In this document: positions 48,835 through 61,503 of the stretch, piece after piece
Position numbering within the stretch: the stretch's first letter is position 1
Layout of the letters: each line of letters opens with the position of its first letter
Assembly: GCA_030686995.1 (NCBI GenBank)
Contig: CM060703.1
Span: 5,389,001 to 5,453,000 of the forward strand
Reading direction: 5' to 3'
Length of the DNA: 64,000 nt
From: Artemisia argyi
Taxonomy: Eukaryota; Streptophyta; Magnoliopsida; Asterales; Asteraceae
The notes under the pieces: model-generated
Databases searched by the model: none
Told to the model about the DNA's origin: nothing
The model's input: only the letters and a program-made list of their open reading frames with translations
Program-made: the position numbers and the translations under genes

Positions 48835-50991
48835 TGATTATCAAAATATCAACAAACGTGAAGTAAATGTTATCGTGAGACAACAAGATGTGGAGAAATA
48901 CGAGTAAACCTTTTAGGAAAAAGATTACCCCGTAAACTCGTGAAAGTGATATTTATTTGTGAGACCGGGAAGTGATCACCCGGGTCGTTTCCCAACGAGG
49001 TGTGAATGGGCAAATATCGTTTGAGGTCTGAGATTAAAATGCTCGTAAGGATTGAGTATGAGAATTGGTTTGTGAATCAGAAACGTAAAGCAACAAATTT
49101 CAACACGTATAAGAAACGAAAAAAAATACGATTTAAAAGCAATATAAGTGCGCGAAAGAAAAAATGAATACTAAACACAATTGGATCTATAAAAATATTT
49201 CCCTACGTACTAAATGGCAAAAGAAGGTTTTTAAGAAAGATTAATTATAAGGTTAAAATTCTAATTACTACGATTCAAAGACTTGTTTACGCTAATTCAA
49301 TTTTTAATAAATACTAAAACTACTTAAATAATTCTAAAACTTTTTAGACAAAACTACAACTGAATATTAATTATTAAAATCAATAGGTTCAATGTTTATG
49401 CTATAGTGATATTAATGAAACTAGTTAATATCACAGTAACTTTAAGCTAACAAAACGGAAAACAAGCTTATAAGACCCTTAAGCTCTGCTCCTTAGGCTG
49501 CGAAAGATAAGAAAACAACGATAAATAGGTGCATGGTTAGGGTTAGAATAATAATCATTAGGCTAAAAATGACAATAAACAAACAACAATATATAAAGCT
49601 AAATTACTAGGACTAGTATCAAAACTAGAATAGATCGGACTAGCATTAACACTAGAATAGATCGGACCAGTATTTAAACTAGATTAGATCGGACTAGGAT
49701 TAAAGCTAGAATGGATCGGACTAGGATTAAAACTAGAATAATTACTAAACAAGAATAATGAAAAATAAATAGACAAACTAATCGTAAGAGAACAAGTCTT
49801 AGTCACCAAACTCTCTCAAGGAGATATGTTTACAAAAAGTAAATTAATTCGGGTATTAAGGTAAAAGATTTCAAAAGATAAAGATTTTAAAAACAAGCAA
49901 AATGAGAATTTAAATAACTAAAACAATATATTTATAAGAAGAAAGATGTGAATAAGAGTGTGTGTGACCATATGTAAAACAATATTTTACAACTACACCA
50001 TCATAAGAAACTCTTTATTTCACATTCCTTTTTATAAATATTTTGTAAACTTTGAAAGTTTAAATGAAAAAGATAAAGAAGAATTAGATGAAAGAAAGTT
50101 AGATTGCAAGTAAATAAAATTTAAACAAGACAATACTTTTATAAAACTTAAAACAATAATTCAAAGATTACAACTTAAAATAAAAGCTTAAACATAAAGT
50201 AAACTAGAGAAAACTAAAAAAATTGAAGAGAAAAAGAACGTCCTCCATGAGGTGTGGGAGGTGGGTTTTTATAGACCCAAATATTACATGTTTAGTCCCT
50301 CCATAAATTACAAAAGAGCACTCCTAAATAATGTCACATCAACCAATAAGCCAAATGTCTCGACCAAGATAACTAATTCCTAGTTGCTTCCATCTTCATT
50401 TTACATAGCATGTGCATGTGGGCCACAAGCAATCAATTCATTGTTTTATTCTTTTCTTCTTGGTCGATCAAATACCAAATAGAACAAATAGTTTGTCATT
50501 CTCAATTCACATATCACATGGTGGTGGGACTCATGCTTCTAAAAACTTGATTTAATTAGAAGTTTGATGTGAATTGCCGCTTGACACCCCTGGCCTTCAT
50601 TTTCAATCCTTATCTTCTTTATATTTAATTCATTGATCCTTGAAATAAATAAGCTTTATATCGGCCTCGATGCTTCAAGTAAAATTTTATTGCTCTCGTA
50701 ATTTTTGTGCTCTTTCCAATCTCGTGTTTGGTTATGTCATTTTTCCATTCTTTTTTCAAAAATCTATTCAGGGCTGGCCTTAATATCACAGTATGTACTG
50801 CTCGTTGCCTAGTCGCGCAAAACTGCATGCTTTCGCTCAAAAATTGCATGATTTCGCCCAGAATTCAATCCCTTCGTACCTGAGATGCATAAAAACACGA
50901 AACCAAGGATATCTATATTGTTTTTGGCCTTTTTTTGTATTTTTACGTATCAAAATTGGTGGTAAAATGATGAGTATTTGCATACTCATCA
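48835..50991 (-). repeat. 3' LTR of element C
   Basis: 2,157 bp, nearly identical to 58012-60167. In plus orientation it begins TGATTATCAAAATATC and ends ACTCATCA. Contains five units of a 27-bp repeat near 49606-49737. No gene inside. Confidence 0.95.
49606..49737 (-). repeat. 27-bp tandem repeat in the LTR of element C
   Basis: About five units of the type AATAGATCGGACTAGCATTA followed by ACACTAG, diverged from one another. The copy in the 5' LTR is at 58783-58914. On the minus strand they read as a repeating PIYSS(F/L/V)N peptide frame, which I take to be incidental. Confidence 0.85.
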
Positions 50992-51000
50992 ATCCCCCAA
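50992..51000 (-). other. polypurine tract of element C
   Basis: On the minus strand TTGGGGGAT directly before the LTR start TGATGAG, matching the tract of element A at 18787-18798. Confidence 0.8.
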
Positions 51001-51007
51001 ACTAGAA

Positions 51008-51417
51008 TATTGCTAGTCCCTAGCAATAACTGTTTTAAAAACGTAATGGATTTTAAACTCTTTACCAAAAGCCATCACTTCTGGAGTAGCCAGATGTATT
51101 GATTCAAGTAAGAACTATGGTCCACCTGATAACCATGTGATTTTGAGCAAACCACCAGCTGTCAACGGATTTGATTAGTCTTTACCAAAAGCCGTTTGCT
51201 TCTAGACTAGCCAACTCTTGATGGAATAGTCAACATCTTGGTGAGCTGATTACCAATTATGGTTTTTCCACTGCCTTTACCACAAGCCATAATCTTGCGG
51301 GCTAGCCAACTCATTCACTTTTTTGGATATGGCGAGTTGATTTACCATACAATTTTGGGCAAATTGCAAGCCATCAACGGATTTGAGATATCTTTACCAA
51401 GAGCCGTTTGCTCCTGA
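51008..51417 (-). repeat. ordered array of five short hairpins, element C
   Basis: Plus-strand positions of stems: 51008-51016/51020-51028; 51065-51071/51078-51084; 51185-51192/51198-51205 (loop AAACG on the minus strand); 51280-51286/51294-51300; 51397-51404/51410-51417 (loop AAACG). Read on the minus strand these are the five units of element A in the same order. Base differences from A fall in loops and spacers or turn Watson-Crick pairs into G-U pairs. Confidence 0.8.
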
Positions 51418-51429
51418 ATTAGCCAATCC

Positions 51430-51878
51430 TTTTGTCGTTTAGACACGGCGGACTGATAACCACAAAAATTTTGAAATAAAGTGAAAAAATTTTAAAATTT
51501 TAGGCCAAAAACGGGGATTCTAGAGGATATAATGTGATAAAATTCGCTAGAATTTTCCCCTCCCCTACACTTAGAATTGAATATTGTCCTCAATATTCAA
51601 AGTCCCGGCTATTATGTTGAATCCTTGAACGTAAAAAGATAATATTAAAAGCTAACTGAGGGAACGTCGTTTTTCATTTTTCACTTTATTTATCTGTACA
51701 TACAAACACACATTTTTTTTTTACAAAGGATATACACATTGAAAATAGCTGCGGGGGGTGGCCACTCCCCCACACTAGGGTGTTAGAAAGTAGAAAGAAA
51801 TCAGAGACATGGGTGAAAACCCATGTTGTTGCTACTGTTCTTGTTTATCGAGTCGCTAGCTTGACTCGATCCCCGAAT
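51430..51878 (-). other. element C 3' untranslated region, promoter-proximal part
   Basis: Holds counterparts of element A features: an ATCGAGTC/GACTCGAT hairpin (51847-51870), a GTGTGGGGGAG tract (near 51768-51778), a T run equal to the A-rich tract of element A (51713-51722), the GAATATTG/CAATATTC hairpin (51579-51598) and a purine tract TAGGGGAGGGG (near 51557-51567). Confidence 0.7.
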
Positions 51879-53311
51879 TCAATTGTCCTTGGAGAAAGTT
51901 TGGAGATCCGGGACAACCATGGATGGTATGTCCTCTCCAAAGTAATGTTTCAACCGATGTCTATTCACTTTGAAATTAGGACCGTCATTTTGAGATAATT
52001 CGACGGTGCCATAAGGATAAACCTTAGCGATAGTGAATGGACCAGTCCATCGGGTTTTGAGCTTTCCTGAGAAGATCTTGAGTCTAGAGTTGAAAAGAAG
52101 GACTCGATCACCAACGTTGAAAACGCGGTTCTTGATTTTGGAGTCATGAATCTTCTTTGTCTTTTCCTTATAGATCAAAGAGTTCTCGTAAGCTTGATCA
52201 CGAAGTTCATTTAATTCATTCAGTTGAACTTTCCTATGATCACCCGCAGTTTTGAGGTCAAAATTGGCATGCTTGAGAGCCCAATAGGCTTTGTGCTCAA
52301 GCTCGATCGGAAGATGGCACGCTTTCCCGTACACAAGTTTGTAAGGCGTACACCCAATGGGTGTTTTGTAAGCTGTACGGAAAGCCCAAAGTGCATCATC
52401 TAATTTATCCGACCACGATGCACGATTTTCACCTACGGTTCTTTCTAAAATTCTCTTAATGCCTCGATTGGAAACTTCTACTTGTCCACTTGATTGAGGG
52501 TGGTACGCAGTAGAAAGACGGTGAGTTACATCATACTTTTGCATGACTTTATCGAATTTGTCATTGCAGAAATGCGTACCACGATCACTGATTATAGCAC
52601 GTGGAGTTCCAAATCGAGCAAAAAGAGCTTTCAAAAATTTCACAACTACTCGGGCATCATTAGTGGGTAAAGCTTTCGCTTTGACCCATTTTGACAAATA
52701 GTCAACAGCCACGAGTATGTACTTGTTTCCATAAGATGACGGAAATGGCCCCATAAAGTCGATGCCCCAAACATCAAAGATTTCACAAACTTGAATTGCA
52801 TTTTGTGGCATTTCATTTCTTTGTGAAAGATTCCCGTGACGTTGACAAACGTCACAAGATTTGACTAATTCCTGGGCATCCTTATAGATTGTGGGCCAAT
52901 AAAAGCCAGAATCAAACACCTTTTTGGCGGTGTAGTTTGGATTATGGTGGCCCCCCGTGGGACCAGCATGGCAAGCCTTGAGAATTTCAGTGGCTTCCTG
53001 CCTATAAACACACCGCCGGATGACTTGATCCGCACAGATTTTGAAAAGGTAGGGGTCGTCCCAGAAGTAATGTTTCACATCTTTAAAGAACTTGTTCTTT
53101 TGTTGGGATGACATCCCTTTCACCACAAAGTTACCCACATGCTAGTTTGCAAAATCGGCAAACCATGGAGTAATAGAATCTCCACGAAAGGCAACCGCAT
53201 TGAGTGTCTCGAAAGGGAAGGTTTCATTAATTTCTTTCCTCTCGAAGACATCTTGATGGGGGTTTTCCAAACGGGAGAGATGATCAGCAGCAAGGTTTTC
53301 AGCTCCTTTTT
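51879..53311 (-). pseudogene. pol: element C integrase region
   Basis: From the RNase H end, read in the integrase frame. Contains the HHCC zinc region near 52990-52850, then the D,D,E residues in WGIDF, ISDRG and GQVEV (52770-52480) and the C-terminal domain ([20 protein letters not shown]). It ends at 51879 with the KDN tail as in element A. A frameshift at the A-rich run near 53305-53312 separates it from RT-RNase H. TAG at 53144-53142 interrupts it at an ANYH-equivalent position. From 53138 to 51879 it is open (419 codons). Confidence 0.88.
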
Positions 53312-55992
53312 TTATCACGAATTATGATATCAAATTCCTGTAGGAGGAGAACCCAACGGAGTAGTCTCAGCTTTGCATCTTGTTTTGCAAAGAGGTACTT
53401 CAAAGCTGAGTGATCCGTATACACTATGCTTTTGGTCAATATCAAGTATGGTCGGAATTTTTCAAATGCATACACCATAGCTAATAATTCTTTTTCAGTG
53501 GTGGTGTAATGACTTTGAGCCTCGGTCATTGTTTTGCTCACATAGTGTATAGGCTGAAAGTGTTTTGATTTGCGTTGCCCCAAGACTGCCCCTATTGCAT
53601 AATCACTAGCATCACACATGAGTTCAAAGGGCAAGTCCCAATCGGGGGCAACAAGAATCGGTGCCTCAGTAAGCTTTTTCTTCAAAGTTTCAAAAGCTTC
53701 GATGCACTCGGTTGAGAAGATAAAAGGAGCATCCTTCTCGAGGAGATGGGTCATAGGCCGGGCGATTTTAGAAAAATCTTGAATGAACCTACGGTAAAAA
53801 CCGGCATGACCCAAAAAGCTCCTAACACCTTTGACGGTAGTGGGATGAGGTAACTTTGAGATGACATCAACTTTGGCTTTGTCAACCTCAATCCCATTCT
53901 TTGAAATTTTATGGCCGAGGACAATGCCCTCTTTGACCATAAAGTGACTCATCTCCCAATTTAGACATAACTTTGTGTCTTCACAACGTTTGAGTATGTT
54001 GTCTAAATGGGAGAGACATGATTGGAACGAATCCCCAATGACCGAAAAATCATCCATAAAGACCTCCATAGTTTTCCCGATCATGTCGGAAAATATGGCC
54101 ATCATACATCTTTGAAACATGCCCGGAGCATTACATAAACCAAATGGCATACATTTGTAAGCAAAAGTTCCGTAGGGGCACATGAAAGTGGTCTTTTCCT
54201 GATCCTGCGGATCAGTGGGAATCTGAAAGTAACCCGAGAAACCATCGAGGAAGCAATAGTACTCATTCCCCGCTAATCTCTCGAGCATCTGATCCATAAA
54301 GGGCAGAGGAAAATGGTCTTTGCGGGTGGCGTCATTTAACTTGCGATAGTCAATACATACACGCCAACCCATAACCAATCGAGTTGGAATCAACTCGTTT
54401 TCTTCGTTAGTGACAACAGTAATGCCACCCTTTTTTGGAACACAATGTATGGGACTAACCCAAGGACTGTCCGAGATAGGGTAAATCAATCTGGCATCAA
54501 GAAGTTTTAAAACTTCTTGTTTGATGACCTCATGAATTTTTGGATTCACCCTTCTTTGTTGTTGGACTGCTGGTTTGAAGTCATCCTCCATTAAAATTTT
54601 GTGGGTACAAAATTCGGGGTCAATGCCCTTGATGTCAGAGAGTCTCCAAGCAATTGCTTGCTTGTGTGACTTCAAAACCTTTATTAGAGTAGCCTTTTCC
54701 TCAACACTTAAATCTTTAGCAATTATGACGAGTAATTTATCATCACCCTCCAGAAATGCATATTCAAGGTGAGGTGGTAAGTCCTTAAGTTCAACCTCAG
54801 GAAAGTCATCAGTTTTCTCAACATTTTTTACTTCCTCTTTATGAAGTTGTTGTGGTAGAACAGGAAGAGGAGAGGGATCTTCGTTTAACAATTTCTCAAG
54901 GAGAAGAATATCCCTCTCGGGGTCAATCTCTTGGATATCGATTCCTTCGGGAATCGAATCACTTTTAAGAAAGGACTCAATCTCTTCTAAGATGAAGTCA
55001 CTTCCCTCAAACGGAGTGAGGGAAGGAGAAGAATTGGCGATGATGGGACGAGAAGATGGAGTGAAGTTTTCACTTGAAGAATTATCATTGAAACCTAAAA
55101 CCACTTGAGCGTACTCCTCAGCAGCTATATCGATGACATCTATTCGGTTTACCGATTCAGAGTCATAATTAGAGGAGTACCTCGATGTTTGATCGAGGTT
55201 GAAGGTGATTGCTTCAGTTCCAACACGCAATGTGATCTCTTGCTCAAATACATCGATAAGAGCACGCCCAGTTCTTAGGAATCCCCTTCCAAGAATGAGA
55301 GGGACCCTTGAATCGGCATCAAAGTCAACAATCACAAAATCTGCTGGAAAATGGAACTTTCCCACTTTAACGAATACGTCCTCGGCTACGCCAAGTGGAC
55401 GAGAAATCGATCGATCGGCAAGCTCTAATGTCATACACGTGGGAGTGAGTTCAGGAAGAGAGAGTTTCTTCCACACAGAATATGGCATCAGGTTAATGCT
55501 AGCACCCAGATCGGTCAAGGCGAAGCATTCAACCATACCCAGGAAAATACAAGGAATGAGAAACTTTCCGGGGTCTCCAAGCTTCTCGGGAAGCTTTTTC
55601 AAAATAACTGCTGAGCAATTCTCATTCAGAGGAGTTCTAGCCATCTCAAAGAGTTTTTCCTTATTACTTAACAGATTCTTGATTGTTGATGCAAACTTGG
55701 GCATCAAGAGAATAGCATCCGCGAAGCTAATGTCAAAATGCAAATCTTGAAAGATTTGGAAAAATTTATCCATTTGGTGACTAGCTTTTTCGCGGAGCTT
55801 TTGTTCATTGAGACGTGATGGGTAAGGAATAGAAGTTTTGGATTTAGGGTTGTCCACTGGAGTTTCAGGTGGTTCAAAGACAATTCCAGGTTTGCATCTG
55901 GTTTCTGGAATAACCTGAGGTTGGACGTGTGCGGTACTTCGTGAACTAGGAGATTGCACCTTGTCCATTGTCACCTCAGGTTCACGTTCCAC
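53299..55992 (-). pseudogene. pol: element C protease, RT and RNase H, long open run
   Basis: 897 codons without a stop. Contains the capsid-to-protease linker, protease DLGASINLMPYSVWKKL near 55510, RT with LDGFSGYFQI (near 54240) and FMDD (near 54055), and RNase H with MCDASD (near 53620), TEKELLA (near 53490) and YTDHS (near 53415). Where elements A and B have a stop after LN (15792 and 31218), this copy keeps Trp. One change in the RT core is CPYGTFAYK followed by Cys, where A has Arg. It lacks its own gag start and integrase, so it is only a fragment of the polyprotein. Confidence 0.88.
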
Positions 55993-57599
55993 TACCTTTA
56001 GAGGAGAGGAAGAAGAGGTACAGGAGTCGCGGGTACATCATATGAAAAACCACTTCTAGTTGTGATCGCCTTTGCATCGCCCATCGGGTTAGCGATCGTG
56101 TTGCTCGGAAGTGTTCCTGAGCCCGAGGGTCGATCATTTAAAGACTTCTTGATTTCAGAAATCTGGCTAACCAACAACTTGTTCATCTCTTTTTGGGATT
56201 TCATGAATTGTTTTAACAACTCGTCAGATGAAGGCCCAGTTGGAACAATGGCTTGAGGTTGATTATTAAAATTTTGAGCACGATTGTTTTGATTGGGAAC
56301 TTGGTTTTGGAAATTTCCTTGATTTTGCTTGTTGTTTCCATGAAAATACCCTTGGTAGAAATTACCTTGACCTTGGTTTCGGTTAAATTTTGAAAAATTT
56401 GATTTTGATTTTGGAAACCTTGACCTTGATTGAAATTCCCTTGATTTTGATAACCTTGGTTCATTCGATTTTGGCTTTGGTTATGGTTTTGAACATTTTG
56501 AGTTTGATTAAAACCAGGCGGCCCAGGGTAGTGGTTAGGACGATAGCTTGGGTCCATTTGAGGACGGTATTGGTTACCTCCTTGATTTGAGGACCCGGCT
56601 ATAGCATGAGCTTCATATGGAGAACCATCAGTAGCTGTGCAATTGTAGTAAGCATGCGGCCCACCACAAGTTACACAGACTTCCACTTTTTTAACCTCAG
56701 CAGGTGGAGGATGTTGTGGAAAAGAGACTTTCTTTTGTTTGGAGAGAACCAAAGCTTGAACAGCTTCAGTAAGCTTGTCAATCTTAGCATCGGTGCCAGA
56801 TTAACTTATGGAAGATGAAGTAGAAGGACCAGCACTCACTTGGGAAACAACCGGTTTGCTTCGTGTAGAGCGGACCTTGGACTTGTTCTCGATGATTGCT
56901 AAAGCTTCTTTGGTGGTTCTACTCAGAAAATTACCTCCCGCGGAGGCATTGAGAGAATCCTGATCAGCTTGGCTCACACCATTGTAGAAAGTATCAAGTT
57001 GCATCAACTCGGAGAAACCATGATGAGGACACTTACGAAGTAATTCTTTGAAACGATCCCACGCTTCACCAAATGATTCATCATATTTTTGAGTGAATTT
57101 GGTGATTTCGTTTTTAAGACTCGTGGTCTTGGAAGGTGGGAAGAATCATTCACAAACTTTTTTACCAAATCCTCCCATGTCTCAATAGATCGAGGGGTTT
57201 GTTTTTCAAGCCAAATCCGGGCTTGTCCCTCGAGGGAGAATGGGAAGAGAAGAAGCTTGATTGCTTCAGATGGGACATTTTTGTACTTGATGGTTGAAGT
57301 TATTTTGTTGAACCATCGAATGTGAGCATGAGGGTCGTCCCTCTCAAAACCGTAGAACTGACTTGAGGTTACAAGATTAAGTAACCCGGTTTTGAGCTCA
57401 AAATTGTCAGCCACGATGGTTGGAACTACAATAGCATCTCCATAACCCTCAATGGGTGCCTAGAGAAGTTCACACATGGGGCGGTCTTCCGCCATGGTGA
57501 CAGCTGGAGTGGAAACAGCACGGATCTCAGACCCGACTATTTCTGACAATCTTCGGGTACGTCTTCGAGGAATTTTTACGAGTTCAAGTGAAGGGCTTA
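55993..57599 (-). pseudogene. gag: element C gag, multiply broken
   Basis: Homologous to the gag of element A. A MAEDRPM start-like ATG is at 57495-57493, followed 11 codons later by TAG (57462-57460). Capsid sequence is open from 57414 to about 57130, then shifts frame. The run 57007-56801 ends in a stop. The zinc-knuckle-like CVTCGGPHAYYNC is near 56680-56640. The Asn/Gln-rich linker is shifted near 56380 and the segment joining protease is shifted near 55995. The basic N-terminal leader (KIPRRRTRR) is present upstream, but its ATG is not recognisable. Confidence 0.85.
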
Positions 57600-57989
57600 G
57601 ACGTACACGAACGAGAACAACTTAATTAAAATAGACTAACACAAAAAGACAAGTTGAACTTAAACCAATAATCGCAAATGAATGACTTCTTTGAAAAAGG
57701 TACACCACTCACAAGGATACAATGGCAAGTTTTAATCTTTGGTTTGGGAACGTATTATGTTCACACCCCCAGTTGGTAGGTGTTCTGCCTTGGTTTGCGG
57801 TGGTAATATTTTATGTATTTATTATCAAGGAAACAAAAAATGTTTTTGGGTTTTTATATTTTACATATATATATAAAGAAAAAAGAAAATATTTTTGTGT
57901 TTTATGTTTTATGAAAGCGATAACTTCTTGACGAAGGATCTACAAGTCACTAATCGTTAAAACCTTAACGATATTGTCGCAACACAACC
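57600..57989 (-). other. element C leader between primer site and gag
   Basis: Non-coding, AT-rich, with repeated TTTATG and TTTTTGTG words. Equivalent in position to 11983-12124 of element A but longer. Confidence 0.6.
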
Positions 57990-58007
57990 TCCCTGGCAGC
58001 GCCGCCA
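57990..58007 (-). other. primer-binding site of element C (degenerate tRNA-Asp type)
   Basis: On the minus strand TGGCGGCGCTGCCAGGGA. It resembles the tRNA-Asp complement with three mismatches (see 27781-27798). Confidence 0.7.
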
Positions 58008-58011
58008 AAAT

Positions 58012-60167
58012 TGATTATCAAAATATCAACAAACGTGAAGTCAATGTTATCGTGAGACAACAAGACGTGGAGAAATACGAGTAAACCTTTTAGGAAAAAG
58101 ATTACCCCGTAAACTCGTGAAAGTGATATTTATTTGTGAGACTGGGAAGTGATCACCCGGGTCGTGTCCCAACGAGGTGTGAATGGGCAAATATCGTTTG
58201 AGGTTTGAGATTAAAATGATCGTAAGGATTGGGTATGAGAATTGGTTTGTGAATCAGAAACGTAAAGCAACAAATTTCAACACGTATAAGAAACGAAATA
58301 AAATACGATTTAAAAGCAATATAAGTGCGCGAAAGAAAAAATGAATACTAAACACAATTGGATCTATAAAAATATTTCCCTACGTACTAAATGGCAAAAG
58401 AAGGTTTTTAAGAAAGATTAATTATAAGGTTAAAATTCTAATTACTACGATTTAAATACTTGTTTACGCTAATTCAATTTTTAATAAATACTAAAACTAC
58501 TTAAATAATTCTAAAACTTTTTAGACAAAACTACAACTGAAGATTAATTATTAAAATCAATAGGTTCAATGTTTACGCTATAGTGATATTAACGAAACTA
58601 GTTAATATCACAGTAACTTTAAGCTAACAAAACGGAAAACAAGCTTATAAGACCCTTAAGCTCTGCTCCTTAGGCTGCGAAAGATAAGAAAACAACGATA
58701 AATAGGTGCATGGTTAGGGTTAGAATAATAATCATTACGCTAAAAATGACAATAAACATACAACAATATATAAAGCTAAATTACTAGGACTAGTATCAAA
58801 ACTAGAATAGATCGGACTAGCATTAACACTAGAATAGATCGGACCAGTATTTAAACTAGAGTAGATCGGACTAGGATTAAAGCTAGAATGGATCGGAGTA
58901 GGATTAAAACTAGAATAATTACTAAACAAGAATAATGAAAAATAAATAGACAAACTAATCGTAAAAGAACAAGTCTTAGTCACCAAACTCTCTCAAGGAG
59001 ATATGTTTACGAAAAGTAAATTAATTCGGGTATTAAGGTAAAAGATTTCAAAAGATAAAGATTTTAAAAACAAGCAAAATGAGAATTTAAATAACTAAAA
59101 CAATATATTTATAAGAAGAAAGATGTGAATAAGAGTGTGTGTGACCATATGTAAAACAATATTTTACAACTACACCATCATAAGAAACTCTTTATTTCAC
59201 ATTCCTTTTTATAAATATTTTGTAAACTTTGAAAGTTTAAATGAAAAAGATAAAGAAGAATTAGATGAAAGAAAGTTAGATTGCAAGTAAATAAAATTTA
59301 AACAAGACAATACTTTTATAAAACTTAAAACAATAATTCAAATATTACAACTTAAAATAAAAGCTTAAACATAAAGTAAACTAGAGAAAACTAAAAAAAT
59401 TGAAGAGAAAAAGAACGTCCTCCATGAGGTGTGGGAGGTGGGTTTTTATAGACCCAAATATTACATGTTTAGCCCCTCCATAAATTACAAAAGAGCACTC
59501 CTAAATAATGTCACATCAACCAATAAGCCAAATGTCTCGACCAAGATAACTAATTCCTAGTTGCTTCCATCTTCATTTTACATAGCATGTGCATGTGGGC
59601 CACAAGCAATCAATTCATTGTTCTATTCTTTTCTTCTTGGTCGATCAAATACCAAATGGAACAAATAGTTTGTTATTCTCAATTCACATATCACATGGTG
59701 GTGGGACCATGCTTCTAGAAACTTGATTTAATTAAAAGTTTGATGTGAATTGCCACTTGACACCCCTGGCCTTCATTTTCAATCCTTATCTTCTTTATAT
59801 TTAATTCATTGATCCTTGAAATAAATAAGCTTTATATCGGCCTCGATGCTTCAAGTAAAATTTTATTGCTCTCGTAATTTTTGTGCTCTTTCCAATCTCG
59901 TGCTTGGTTATGTCATTTTTCCATTCTTTTTCCAAAAATCTATTCGGGGCTGGCCTTAATATCACAGGATGTACTGCTCGTTGCCGAGTCGCGCAAAACT
60001 GCATGCTTTCGCTCAAAAATTGCATGATTTCGCCCAGAATTCAATCCCTTCGTACCTGAGATGCATAAAAACACGAAACCAAAGATATCTATATTGTTTT
60101 TGGCCTTTTTTTATATTTTTACGTATCAAAATTGGTGGTGAAATGATGAGTATTTGCATACTCATCA
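58012..60167 (-). repeat. 5' LTR of element C
   Basis: 2,156 bp, matching 48835-50991 with scattered single-base changes. In the sense orientation it starts with the TGATGAGTAT-GCAA-ATACTCATCA hairpin (60167-60144). It is followed on the plus strand by the target duplication TATTT. Confidence 0.95.
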
Positions 60168-60172
60168 TATTT

Positions 60173-61152
60173 TTATTTATTAAAAAACAAATAGGTTTTC
60201 AAGATCAGGATCGTACTCAGGTTCATTTTCGCTTTTGCAAGATCGGATCGAGATCGTAAGATCCTACTATAATATCATTTTCTTAATAGTAATTGTTATA
60301 TTATTCAAAACTACAATCTAACATTTCGTAAATATTAAACATAATGGCATAAGGCCTATACACTATATATAAGACTATCAACATCAGTTGAGAATACACC
60401 GAAACCTTATGATAAAATTCTACCATCTTGAAATTAGCCCAATGTGGGTCATTTATTCTTTAATTATAGTATATTAACTGAAATGTGTAACCTATCTTGT
60501 ATCATCATAATTGTCACTCAATTTATTCCTTTGTAAAAAAGCACCTACGAATGACACTTTATTTTTATAAGAATACCTCAAATATACATATACAATAACT
60601 TATAAGATACAGAATCAAGAAGTGGTGACATTGATAAATATATCCTGTGGTGTGATGATTGACTTGACAAAATGTGGTACACAATCATAATCGTCGTAGT
60701 GAAACTATTCATCACTTCATTATTTCATTTTTTTTTTTTTAGTTTTTGCACTCGCCTTTATAAACAAACCGTGACATACTGCAGAACTCATATGTACCAC
60801 CTGGTGGATTTTAGCATGAACCTGGTACATCAAGTTTACATAATCTAGCTGCAATTGATAATGTTTATTAGACAAATCAAACAACCAATAGGCCCATTTT
60901 TATGCGCGTTTTGTACAGCCCCACTGAAAATCAGGCCATTCCATAGTTTGGTTAAGAAAGAGCTGGCTCGAGGGCACCATATTTGGTCTGAAAGTCTTCA
61001 AGTTTCTGTATGCTACAAGCACCAATGATCCGATTTATAAGAGAGCCTCATAGTTAAATCATCGTACTTTGTTTTTATAGTCAGTGAAGCAATGGGTCAA
61101 AAAAGCCCGTTAGATGGGTTGGGTTTGGACCCACCAACACAGTTTTGTGCAA

Positions 61153-61155
<3 letters not shown>
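60173..61155. other. intergenic, no gene recognised
   Basis: AT-rich, no supported coding frame. Pre-insertion continuation of the sequence left of element C. Confidence 0.6.

Positions 61156-61198
<43 letters not shown>
61156..61198 (+). repeat. poly(T) run, about 43 nt
   Basis: Homopolymer ending exactly where homology to the upstream part of topoisomerase copy 1 begins (compare 41641 onwards). True length uncertain. Confidence 0.9.
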
Positions 61199-61206
<8 letters not shown>

Positions 61207-61257
61207 TACGTACACAGTACACTTCATAGTTCATACCACATTCAATCCATGGTACCC

Positions 61258-61265
61258 TATAAATA
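61258..61265 (+). promoter_or_regulatory. TATA box, topoisomerase copy 2
   Basis: TATAAATA in the same context as at 41739. The ATG lies about 245 bp downstream, with a probable 5'-UTR intron ending at AG 61468-61469. Confidence 0.6.
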
Positions 61266-61503
61266 CCAAAGAATTCTAAGGATGCTCATAACAATCCTCT
61301 AAACTCTAAAACTCGAACCAAGAACAAAGGGTTGTTTAAAATTATTAATTTGTGTTGATATCTCCGTAAACAGGTTTGTTTGTTGGTTAGATAATAACTT
61401 AATTTGTTTAGGTTATGTAATCTAGTATTATTGTTAGAGAATTTCATTCTTACTTATTTTGACTCAAAGGAGAAGCATAAGCAAAGAGCTTATTCTGTTT
61501 TCA

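Larger units (their letters stand above)
48835..60167 (-). mobile_element. element C: Athila-type retrotransposon, minus strand
   Basis: LTRs 48835-50991 (3' LTR) and 58012-60167 (5' LTR). In the sense orientation they begin TGATGAG and end TAATCA. The target duplication TATTT is at 48830-48834 and 60168-60172. Primer site, gag, protease, RT, RNase H, integrase, hairpin-rich 3' region and purine tract follow in Athila order. Its proteins are close relatives of those of element A, but apart from the first 26 or so bases its 2.16-kb LTR does not look like the 4.9-kb LTR of A. Gag is badly broken; protease to RNase H is one open run of 897 codons. No env-like frame. Confidence 0.95.

Noticed and set aside
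49606..49737. CRISPR-like spaced repeats
   Set aside because: Units are contiguous 27-bp tandem repeats in a plant LTR, without spacers.
58735..58986. repeat-peptide ORF (PIYSS) in the LTR of element C
   Set aside because: It follows from the 27-bp repeat length being a multiple of three. The equivalent in the other LTR is not a comparable ORF.
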